From Lentinus brumalis (taxonomy: Eukaryota > Basidiomycota > Agaricomycetes > Polyporales > Polyporaceae): a stretch of 64,000 nt of DNA. The stretch is taken from positions 1-64,000 of the forward strand of contig MARA01000071.1 in the NCBI GenBank assembly GCA_001792895.1, read 5' to 3'. Below are positions 47,908-57,642 of the stretch, in pieces. Under the pieces are notes generated by a model. The model saw nothing but the letters and a program-made list of their open reading frames with translations, did not search any database and was not told where the DNA came from. Each line of letters opens with the position of its first letter. Positions within the stretch are counted from its first letter, which is position 1. Made by a program: the position numbers and the translations under genes.

Positions 47908-49909
47908 AACGGAGGTGCCGTTGTGTGCGCACACTGCAGATGCATGGTAGGGCCAAGTTCGTTTCATTGGTTGTTTTTGTCGCTGTTGCTGACTGAGCAT
48001 TGTGCATACAGGTTCCGGTGCTTGTTCTTGCTCTCGAAGTTTCACGCAATGCTACGCAATCGGATCATCATGACGGACACGACACGGACTTCTCTGTATT
48101 CGCACTCGTATACCCACCGCGTTCTCGCATGTTCTCGTGCACTTGGCATGTCGCAATATTCGTGCATCAAGCCCGGATTCAGCATACTATGATCGCTGGG
48201 CCTATTGTCAAAGGGAGGCATGCAAAGCACAGCGCACATCTGTGATCGCTGCTCGATAGCAAGAATGGCCTGGTTTGTCAGGCGGTCGCGGTGGATACTT
48301 ACTTTCGAATCACTCTTGCGGCGATGTTCATGGGTCTGGTGAGCTGATAATCCTGGCCAGGAAGTTCTCTACCAAGTACGACCGCGCAGACCGCCGACTC
48401 CCAAGCTCTCCCAAGACGGCGTTCGCCGCTTCGCCATCGTCCCGGTCGTGCCATCGGATACAAGCATAACTACGAACAGGCGATGTTGTACACGCCCAGC
48501 TATGTACAGCACTGCACAAGGTGAGAGTCCAGTTTGATGATTGGTCACCACGATGTCATTTGGTGGCGCATGTGGATGTTCGGTGGGGATGTCGTGTGAG
48601 CAGGTCGACTTGTCGCCGCACTGTTCACCGCGCCCTCCCTTGCAGACCACCGAGTTTCAGACCGGATCGCCCAAGCCAAGTGTCTTAGCGTGCATACCTG
48701 AGCATGTGCGCGCATGACGGGGCCTTTGCTCGCCGTCGTACTTCTCTGAGACGTCGCCGTGACCGCATCCGGGGCTTCGGGACGGGACATCGGCGGCGGA
48801 CGTGTTCCGTTGCCGGGTCTCGGGGAAGTTACAGGTACGGCAGTAGCGGAGCTCTACCATGGAGACATCTATCCGAGACTCGCACGCCGCACGCCGTTTT
48901 GACTCGATGTTAACCACGGTGTCGACTGTGACCTTGGGCTTCAGCTCAATCCTTCCTGCATCCACAACATGCTTGAGTAATCTATGAGAGCGCAGCAGGC
49001 CTCGATCGTCGCGGTCGTGGCCTGTGAGAGAGCTCAGAAACGCGAATATGCACGCATACTGTCTTGCGCTCCTACATAAACGCATCATTCGCTCACTAAA
49101 CACGGAAGGAACACTCGTAGCTGATTGCGCAGCGCACTGTGGCGAGCGCATGTTGTGATCAAACAAGGTAGTTGCGCGAGCTCGTACTTCAGTATGCTCC
49201 TCTGCAGACCGATGGGTGCGATAGCCTTCCACGCTCTCACCCTGGACGCGCAGCGGGAAACGTTAACCCAATCAAAGCGGCCAAGCGAGTGTGTGCAATT
49301 GATGTGCGAGATCCTTCCTTTGTGAGCTATGTTAGACCTCAATACTGACACCGCACGCAGAATCGCACAGAGAACCCGTTACCAGATGCAGTAGCCGGGT
49401 CGCACAAGTTCCCATGTGAGTGACAGTCGCGCTATTCTCCGCTTGTCGATGCTAAGGATTTCCCAGGACCACTCGTGTGGATCCCTTCGCACAGTATTCG
49501 TCCCCGAAGCTCCAACACAGCTCTGACCGAGCCACTGGGGTGGTCACCCTCGTTGCTCGGTGTAGCGATAATCCCTGCAAACCACACTTCATGCGTATCC
49601 ATCATGTCAGCGTAGTCATATCTTGGACATCCATTGCGAGCAAATAGGTCCGCTAGCGAGCAAGGAACGTATGTCGAACGAACTATTTATATATCCTCTG
49701 ACGATTGCTCCCACAGAACCGCCAAGAGGGCAGGTTGGAGTTGCGAGGCGTTGCTGCGACTGCGCTTGCGCCGCGCACCAAATTTCGCATTTTCTCTCAG
49801 TGCCAAGATGCTGCGGGGTTTGTTCTGAGGAGCTTTGAGTTAGACGGCACTCACTCTGCTCATGGGCGAGTGCGTCCTCCAGGAACATGCTTGGCAGGCC
49901 CTCGAAGGT
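47908..49909. other. 2 kb without a supported gene
   Basis: Frames up to 191 codons exist (minus strand 48,657-49,232) but composition, start context and splice signals do not support them. The last 300 bp are the promoter region of the repeat-peptide gene. Confidence 0.45.
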
Positions 49910-49916
49910 TATAAAG
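49910..49916 (+). promoter_or_regulatory. TATA box of the repeat-peptide gene
   Basis: TATAAAG, followed by a CT-rich stretch (TCCAGCTCCCTCGCATACTC) before the ATG at 50021. Clear TATA plus pyrimidine-rich initiator is typical of strongly expressed secreted proteins in basidiomycetes. Confidence 0.65.
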
Positions 49917-50020
49917 AGGGAACCCCAAGGTCTCCCAATTCCTCAGCCTCGTAGCTCCAGCTCCCTCGCATACTCAAGTATCACTCTCGTCGCCTAGCCG
50001 CCTAAGTACTTTCATTCAAG

Positions 50021-52692
50021 ATGCAATTCAAGAAGAACTTCGTTTTCTTTGTCCTCGCCGCGGTCATCGCCTCCGCGTCCGCTATCCCTGTATGTTTCAC
50101 TACTCGTTGGTTGTGGATCGACCTTCTGACCGCCTTTCTGACAGCTTCCGGGGAGCGTTGACGTGGTGTCTGCTACGAATGACCTCGTCAATGTGGTCGA
50201 TTTCCCTGTCAGAGGTCGTAGCCCCGCCAAGGTCGAAATCCGTGATCCCCGCCACGGCGGAAACTCGGGCAGTCGCGGCCGGGGCGACAGCAGGAACCGT
50301 CGTGATGTAAAGAGCTGTTCTCAACCGATATTCCCAGTGCTGTTAAACTGAGGCGCGTCATACAGCTTGAGGCGCGTCGGCACGGCGGGGACTCGGGCAG
50401 TCGTGGACGTGGTGACAGCAGGGGCCGTCGTGGCGTAAGTGTTGAACTCCATCTCATATGTCTGAGTTGTCACTGAGAGCACTATGGTCAGCTTGAGGCT
50501 CGCCGCCACGGTGACTCTGGCAGTCGCGGTCGCGGAGACAGCAGGAACCGTCGTGATGTAAGGAGCTGTTCTCACTACAGCATATCATGGTCGCGGCTCA
50601 ACCAAATATCATCCAACCAGCTGGAGGCTCGCCGTCACGGCTCCGGCTCTCGTGGCCGTGGCGATAGCAGGAACCGACGTGATGTGAGTGCTGACTCCCC
50701 TCATGCAGCACAATCTAATGTGGAGTATGTAGTTGGAGGCTCGCCGTCACGGGTCTGGTTCCCGTGGCCGAGGGAACAGCCACACCCGCCGGGACGTGAG
50801 TGCGCCCATGCATCCTGCAGTCTGGCATATGATACTCAACACACCAATGGATAGCTGGAGGCTCGCCGCCATGGCTCTGGTTCCCGCGGTCGAGGCAACA
50901 GCCACACCCGCCGCGATGTGAGCACACTCCAGGGCTTGTCGATTGTCTGTGTCGTACTCACTACATATGGCAGCTGGAGGCTCGCCGTCATGGCTCTGGT
51001 TCTCGTGGTCGAGGCAACAGTCACACCCGCCGCGACGTGAGTGAACTTTGGTCTTTCGGATTGAGCACATCTCATAGTATGCAACAGCTGGAGGCCCGCC
51101 GCCATGGCTCTGGTTCTCGCGGACGTGGCGATAGCAGGGACCGCCGCGATGTGAGTTTTACCTTCACCCTTCATGCAGTGCTGTCTCATCCGGAACATAT
51201 AGCTGGAGGCTCGCCGCCATGGCTCTGGTTCTCGTGGTCGAGGCAACAGTCACACCCGCCGCGATGTGAGCACACTCCAGGGCTTGTCGATTGTCTGTCT
51301 CGTACTCACTACAAATGACAGCTGGAGGCTCGCCGTCATGGCTCTGGTTCTCGTGGTCGAGGCAACAGTCACACCCGCCGCGATGTGAGTACACTCCAGG
51401 GCTTGTCGATTGTCTGTGGCGTACTCACTACAAATGACAGCTGGAGGCTCGCCGTCATGGCTCTGGTTCTCGTGGTCGAGGCAACAGTCACACCCGCCGC
51501 GACGTGAGTGAACATTGGTCTTTCGGATTGAGCACGTCTCATAGTATGCAACAGTTGGAAGCTCGTCGTCATGGCTCTAATTCTCGCGGCCGTGGCGATA
51601 GCAGGGACCGTCGCGATGTGAGTTCCAACCGCCCTTTTCATGCAGCGCCATCTCATATGGAGCATATAGCTGGAGACCCGCCGTCATGGATCTGGCTCCC
51701 GTGGTCGGGGCAACAGCCACACCCGTCGCGATGTAAGTGGAGTTCTAGATTTGAGATCGAGCATATCTCATCGTGAGCAACAGCTGGAGGCCCGCCGTCA
51801 TGGCTCTGGTTCTCGCGGCCGTGGTGAGAGCCGTAACAGAGGTCGTGCTGTGAGTTGATTAGCAATGCATTCCCCTTGCACCATTGACGAACAACTTTCT
51901 CGGCAGCTCGAAGCCCGCCGCCACGGATCCGGCTCTCGTGGCCGCGGGAACAGTCATGTGCGTCGTGATGTACGTGCTGTATCCGTCCAAAACGAAAAGC
52001 GGAGCTTACTGGAGCTTACATTGCAGCTCGAGGCTCGCCGTCATGGCTCAGGATCTCGTGGCCGTGGTGATAGCAGGGACCGTCGTGCTGTACGTTATTC
52101 ATCACAAGGCACTTTGAATAACCACTGACTTCCTCGGGTCTAGTTGGAGGCACGTCGCCACGGATCTGGTTCGCGCGGCCGAGGCGATAGTCGTGGCCGT
52201 CGTGCCGTACGTGCCACGTTCTCTGAATACTGAGCCTCAGGCTGATTGGAACTTACATTGCAGCTCGAGGCTCGCCGTCATGGCTCCGGCTCCCGTGGTC
52301 GCGGTGATAGCCGGGACCGCCGTGCTGTACGTTTTGCAATACAAGACACACCGGATAACTACTTACTTTCTTGGGCATACTTAGCTGGAGGCACGTCGCC
52401 ATGGATCTGGCTCGCGTGGTCGAGGCGACAGCCGTGGCCGTCGTGACGTGAGTGTCTGCTACCTTTGTCCTGCTCTTAGCCATACTCACCTCACCATCCG
52501 TTAGTTGGAGGCTCGTCGTCATGGCTCTGGTTCTCGCGGGCGCGGTGATAGTCGCAACCGCCGGGTGCGTCCTGATTCCTTTCTCGAACCATCTCAAGAA
52601 TTGGCGATGGCTGACTCTGTTCTCAGGGCTTGGAGGCTCGCCGTCACGGCTCTGGTTCCCGTAACAGGGGAGACAGCCGCGACCGCAAGTAA
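50021..52692 (+). CDS. Secreted tandem-repeat precursor with one repeat per exon; likely Kex2-processed peptide precursor
   Basis: I infer 22 exons and 21 introns of 49-63 nt, all phase 0, giving 500 residues. Exon 1 (50021-50089) is a signal peptide (two Lys, hydrophobic core FVFFVLAAVIA, cleavage likely after ASASA). Exon 2 (50145-50306) is a unique linker ending in a first degenerate repeat. Exons 3-22 are one repeat each, most exactly 63 nt: the repeat begins LEARRHGSGSRGRG and ends (D/N)S(R/H)xRR(D/A). Each repeat has two RR pairs, so Kex2-type cleavage would release many copies of a peptide starting HGSGSRGRG and ending RR. Exons 3, 4, 15, 21 and 22 are length variants, and the last ends RDRK and a stop (52690-52692). 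Gene neighbours give no pathway. Alternatives: a structural or cell-wall RG-rich protein. Family not recognised. Confidence 0.87.
50234..52692 (+). repeat. Exon-plus-intron coding minisatellite, 21 units of about 115-125 bp
   Basis: Exons 5-14 start at 50621, 50733, 50855, 50974, 51088, 51203, 51322, 51441, 51555 and 51670; exons 16-20 at 51907, 52027, 52144, 52264 and 52385. Introns fall into related classes: 50918, 51266 and 51385 share ACACTCCAGGGCTTGTCGA; 51037 and 51504 share GGTCTTTCGGATTGAGCAC; 51151 and 51618 share CTTCATGCAG and end ACATATAG or GCATATAG; 51970 and 52207 end CTTACATTGCAG. So exon and intron were duplicated as one unit. Confidence 0.93.
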
Positions 52693-53105
52693 GCTCTCAA
52701 GGGCACGGTATGGCCTGATCCGGCAGACCTTGGCAAAACGACATAGGACGAAATCACGGCTCAATCATGCATGTTATCACTCTTCTCGGCTCTCTTCTCC
52801 TGCTCTTGGTGTTCTCCCAGTCCGTGGACTGGCTTATGTAACACTTCCTCTATCCTTGTTACTCGGGACGTTACGTTCTTCACGATGGCAAAACCAAGTA
52901 CTCTCGTCTCGTGTGGGCGTCGACTTGCGTATATACTGTGTACTTTTAGCTGGGAATGTCAGATGATGATATCTGGAAACCAAGTTTGATCTCACAACCT
53001 CCGCGCGCCACAACATTCAAGTAAAGTACTCTACAGACAACAAGGAACAATGTAACACAAGAGGGAGAACCAAGCTGAAGATGACAACAAACCACATCAC
53101 ACCGC
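52693..53105. other. Convergent 3' ends
   Basis: 3' flanks of the repeat-peptide gene (plus) and RFC1 (minus). No gene seen. Confidence 0.5.
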
Positions 53106-56100
53106 TCAACCCTTCTTCGTTGCCTTAGCCTTCGCAGCTGGAGCAGCTTTACCTTTCGCGGTAGCCTTGCCCTTCCCCTTCCCCTTCGAGGCCTTGATCA
53201 GACTGTCGTTCTCGATATTATCATCAACCTCATCCTTCTCCTCTTCGACGTCTGGAACCTCATCATCGACCTACACCGTCGTCAACACCTCGACAAGATC
53301 ATCAAACGATAGAGCACTCACATCGAACGCCTCTTCGAGATCCGGCGCGGGTCCAGCGGCGGCGATCTTCTTGGGTGCCTTCCCAAGCGCCTCTGCTTTG
53401 TGGAAAGCAACGGGGTGGTCGCGGGAGTTGTACCTGTGCGCGGGGACAGACACGTGAGCATCGGCACCCACAACGACCACCGGGGTGACGGGACGCACTT
53501 CTTCGTGAACGAAGTCTTGGTCGCTGTCGAGATCTTCTTGAGGACCTGTGCGTCGTTGTTGTCGCCCACGCCAAGCTCGACGATCGTGTCCCAGTCCTCG
53601 CGTGTGAGGAAGTACTCGTCCATAAATTCAATCGTATCGTCCACGGCGCTCTGGATCACCATGGTAATTATAGGCATCAGAGACGAGGAGGCAACATCGT
53701 GCGTTGAAAGACGTACCGCGCCTTTCTCCATGAGCGGCTGCACAATGTGCGGGAAGAGGGACGGGATGTACGACTGTCGGATCTCGGACTTGTCGCCCGA
53801 CACCTTGAGCCGCATCCGTGCCTGCACGTCCGTAAGTTGCCGACTGAGCTTCGTTTGCTTGGAGTTCTGGCCAAGCCATCTGCGGGTGACCGTCAACGTC
53901 AACTCTAACTCTGCTGTAGAGGTGGCCAGGACGGCAAGGCACGTACTGTGGGAACGACATGGCATTGGGTCCGCCGTAGCCTGCACCCATACCGTAGAGG
54001 AAAGACGCCGGCCGCACGGTCGAGCACACTGCGTGCAGCGGCATCAGAGACCAGTACTGGTTTGGGCTGGCGGATTTTGTCAGTGTACAAAGGCAGGCGG
54101 AATCGACGAGGAGCATACCCATGTATGAGACTGTCGACAAGGTCGCCGTCCGAGAGCGACCGCGCCGCCTTGTCCATGAGCTCGAGGTGCTTGAGCGTCT
54201 TCTCGGGCCCGTCGGCGTTCTTGATGCGCGACGGCGTCGTCTTCAAGTAATTTTCCTGCATAAACAGCGGCACAAACGACGGGTCGTGGAAATACAGCTC
54301 CATCTTGTCGCCCAGGGTCTCGCGCGAAGTCTGTGAGAACATCTGGGGGCCAAGCATCTTGTTGATGACGCCAAACGGTGTCATCACAGAGTATTTCTCG
54401 TTCATCTTGACCCTGCCGCGCTGTCAGTATCCATCGAGCGACACGGTGAGATAGGACATACATGGATTTGCCCTCGTCGAAGTCCATCGTCGTGTTGGAC
54501 AGTCTCCATGTTGCGAGCATGTTGAGGACCTGACGGATGTCCGATTGTGCACCCTGGACCAGTTGGTCGATGACATTGGCCGGTATCTTCATCTTCTCCC
54601 TGATTGATGGTGAGTGCAACGTCCTGAATAACACCAAAGCGCGCGTCACTTACTTGTAGAGAATACTTAAGATCCTCGAGCGGATGGCCTGTGCTTCGGG
54701 CCTCCTGAACGTCATGTTGTACGTGACGTTGATCAGCGGCTTCAGCTTCTGCGCGCCGCGGTCATTCGCTATGCAGATGATGGGGACCTTGGTCTTCTTG
54801 ATGAGAGCGGTGAGTGCGCCGACTCCTCCGCGGTCACCAGCAGACATGCCGTCGACCTCGTCCATGATGAGGCACGACTTGTCAGTGATGGTCACTCCGG
54901 CAGCGTTCGTTTTCTACAAAAGAGGTGTCAGAGACCTATTGACTAGATAATTGAACTGCCTTACAACTCCGCCGGTCATCCACCCATCCAGCGACGTGTT
55001 CATGATATTCGTACTGTTTTCAACCAGCTTCTTGCTCCGAGCATCGCTCGCGTTCAACTCAATTGGCGTGAAACCGGCGAGCTTCGCACATAAATGGGCG
55101 CTGGTCGTCTTCCCAATGCCAGGAGGTCCAGTGATCATGATTGCGCGGAAGATGTTCATCCCATCCTTGCCCGGCTTCTTGAAACCCGACTTGAGACTGC
55201 TATCCCAGCTGCCCAGCCACGCCTGCAGCTTCTCAATGTTCGACTTGTTGCCACAGACCTCTTTGAGCGTCTGAGGGGCATAGCGGTCCGTCCAGAGCTG
55301 GTTCGTCGCTGCGGGCTTCGCGGCACTGTTCGTCACAATGAGTTTGGGCATGGATCCGAGTGTCAAGACGCTTACACTCCGCTCGCGGCGGTCTCCTTCG
55401 CGGCCTGCTTCTCGCGTTTCTCCATCTCCTTCGCACTCTGTCGGATCGCCTCCTGCTCCTTCTCGATCTTCTTGCGGGTCTTGTCGTCGAGGTTGCTCGC
55501 GTCCGTCACGCGCGTGGCGATGAGGTTCAGGAAGCCGTCCTCGTCGAGCGTCTTCAGCTTGTTCTTCTCAATCGCCTTCAGCTTGCTCGGGCCAGCATCG
55601 GCGCCGAGCACGACGAAGGACGTTTTGGAGGACGGCTGGCCCGTGACACGCCCGCCGTAGCGCTTCGCGAGCTCGGTGGCCTCGTCGCGCGACAGGCTGC
55701 TCAGTTCCCCCGTGAACACGAACGACAGCCCAGCGAGGCAGTTGGGATCCGAGGGGATCGGAATCTCCTTTGAGCCCGGGTTGGACGGGCCTGCACGTCC
55801 AGCCTTCATAGCGTACCAGCTGCGGGATATCAGCACTTGGTCGATTCCGCGAAGTGGGAACGCACTTTGGCTTCTTCACGGGCTTGTCTTCAGCCTTCGT
55901 CTTTGCTGGCTTCTTCTCCTCCGCCTTCGCTGGCTTCTTCTCCTCTGCCTTGGGTTTAGGAGCCGACTTGGCTGGTGTCGACTTAACGGGAGTGGACTTG
56001 ACCGGTGTCTTCTTCGCCGATGCCTGAGCCTTGCCCTTGCCCTTCTTCACAACCTCGTCGTCGTCTTCGTCCATTACGAAGTCGTCATCGTCGTCTTCCT

Positions 56101-57325
56101 CTCCCGACGATGCGATGAAGTCGTCGTCCTTCGCCTTCTTCTTCCGAACGGACGCAGATGCAGCGACCTTACGAGGAGTCGCCGCCTTCCGAGGAGTAGC
56201 CTCCTCCTTCTTGAAGTGCTTGGAGTCCTTCAACTTCGCTTCAGGTTTCGTCGCGGACGTGCTCGGGCGTGGCTTGGAAGCAGCGGCCGTAGATGTGGCC
56301 TGCTTCTTCTTTGGCGGTGACGACTTTGCTTCGTCTTCGTCGTCGCTCGACAAGACCGCCTTAGCTTTGCGCTTCAGCGGTGCCACAACTGGGGCGTCGT
56401 CGTCGTCGTCAACCTCCATCGCCTGTTCGCTCTTCAGCTTCTGTGTCATGAAGTCAGTCTCTCCCGCTCAGTCGTGGACATATGACATACGGAGGTGGAT
56501 GATTTCGCTGCCGGCGTTGACTTGGATGTCGCTTTGGGTGGGGGCGCGACCTTGTTGGGAGTCGGTCTTCTATAGAGAGCTGCTCTCAGTATGAACATGG
56601 CGACAATCAGTGCTAGACATACGATGATGCTGTCGTTTTGGGTCTAGGAGATGAAGGCAGAGTCAACAAAGTCCTGTATGACGTGGAAAGCGAGTAACAA
56701 CAAGACGGTACTACGCCGAAGGCACCGGCGATCCGCTGGACAGATAACAAGGGGTACCGTCGCGGCTGTAAAGTACATGATGCGGTACAGAAATCGGGCC
56801 AGCACCCGTGCGTTCACTCAGTGACGGGGTCGGTGTCGGCTCTTCCGCCATGTTGGAAGCAGCACAAGCTCGATGGAGGTTCATGGACAAGGAGGAAGCT
56901 GGGACGCCGAATATGTACTGCTCCATGCAGAGTGGCTGCAGACTGCGTAGAGTGCATGCGACGTGTTCGAAAAGGGATGGATTCCGCAATGCAGACGAAA
57001 GAGGATGGAGTTACTGAACACACACATACCTCGGTGCCTCATCATCGCCTTCAGCCACATCTGTCAGCGGACCAGTAACGCGTCAGATCGACGGAGGACT
57101 TACTGATCTCTATAGGACTACCCTGCGCCTTTCCATTTGTATGCCGCTAATAGAGCCCGTTTGGTATGTGCTCCCAGAGTTCTCATGACAACTCACAGAT
57201 CCATTCACGAGCTGAGACGCAGTTTGCGAGCTGCTGGACGCGGTCTGGCTGCTCCCCTTGGCGAAGAAGCCACGAATGTCGACCCCGTGAGCTTTGGCCG
57301 GCGTCTTGAGTTTGCCCTGAGCCAT
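53106..57325 (-). CDS. RFC1: Replication factor C subunit 1 (clamp loader large subunit)
   Basis: Sixteen exons, about 1,020 residues: 57197-57325, 57104-57122, 57030-57060, 56623-56643, 56491-56569, 55866-56440, 55376-55819, 54965-55325, 54654-54913, 54462-54599, 54119-54412, 53947-54066, 53717-53879, 53499-53650, 53322-53433 and 53106-53270. The N-terminus has GVDIRGFF, the PCNA-contacting motif known from RFC1. Then comes a disordered acidic/Lys-rich region with KAEEKKPAK repeats, a BRCT domain (LAGLSFVFTGELSSLSRDEATELAKRYGG), and the AAA+ module: DRYAPQTLKEVCGNKS, Walker A GPPGIGKT, Walker B IMDEVDGM and the FRRP...IRSRI region. The RFC1 C-terminal helical domain follows, ending in a Lys-rich tail. 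It loads PCNA onto primed DNA with RFC2-5. Three micro-exons (19, 31 and 21 nt) and a 386-nt intron near the 5' end are less certain than the rest. Confidence 0.95.
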
Positions 57326-57642
57326 GTTATGTTACTTAACCACAGCAGTTACTGTGGTTGATCAAGACCAGGACTCGAAAGAGGGGAGGAGGAGGGAAGA
57401 GGGAAAGCACACGACGCGACGCGCCCAAACGCGGAACGTCACAATGCGGTCACGTGTTGACGCGTGATCTTACGTCACGCCCCTACCGCCTTCAGGCTTC
57501 AGCTTTAGCGCTTCAGCTTCGAATTGCCTCCTGCTCCGTCCTACTTCGTCCTACTCTGAGTTTGTCGACACTAGTCCCTTCTGGCACAATCGTCTCTTAA
57601 CCACTGATTTTAGCTCGCAAAATTCTGCGTGTGCAGCTCAAT
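57326..57642. promoter_or_regulatory. Bidirectional promoter of RFC1 and its neighbour
   Basis: 317 bp between divergent ATGs. It contains two ACGCG-type sites, ACACGACGCGACGCGCC (57,408-57,424) and GTTGACGCGTGATC (57,453-57,466). ACGCGT is the MluI cell-cycle box bound by MBF in other fungi and fits a replication gene. No clear TATA box. Confidence 0.5.

Noticed and set aside
48657..49232. 191-codon minus-strand frame
   Set aside because: No introns, no domain, composition like non-coding DNA; a real gene here would be expected to show splice sites.
50366..52692. Regularly spaced near-identical repeats resembling a CRISPR array
   Set aside because: Eukaryotic context; the repeats are codons bounded by splice sites, and the spacers are introns, many of which are themselves repeated.
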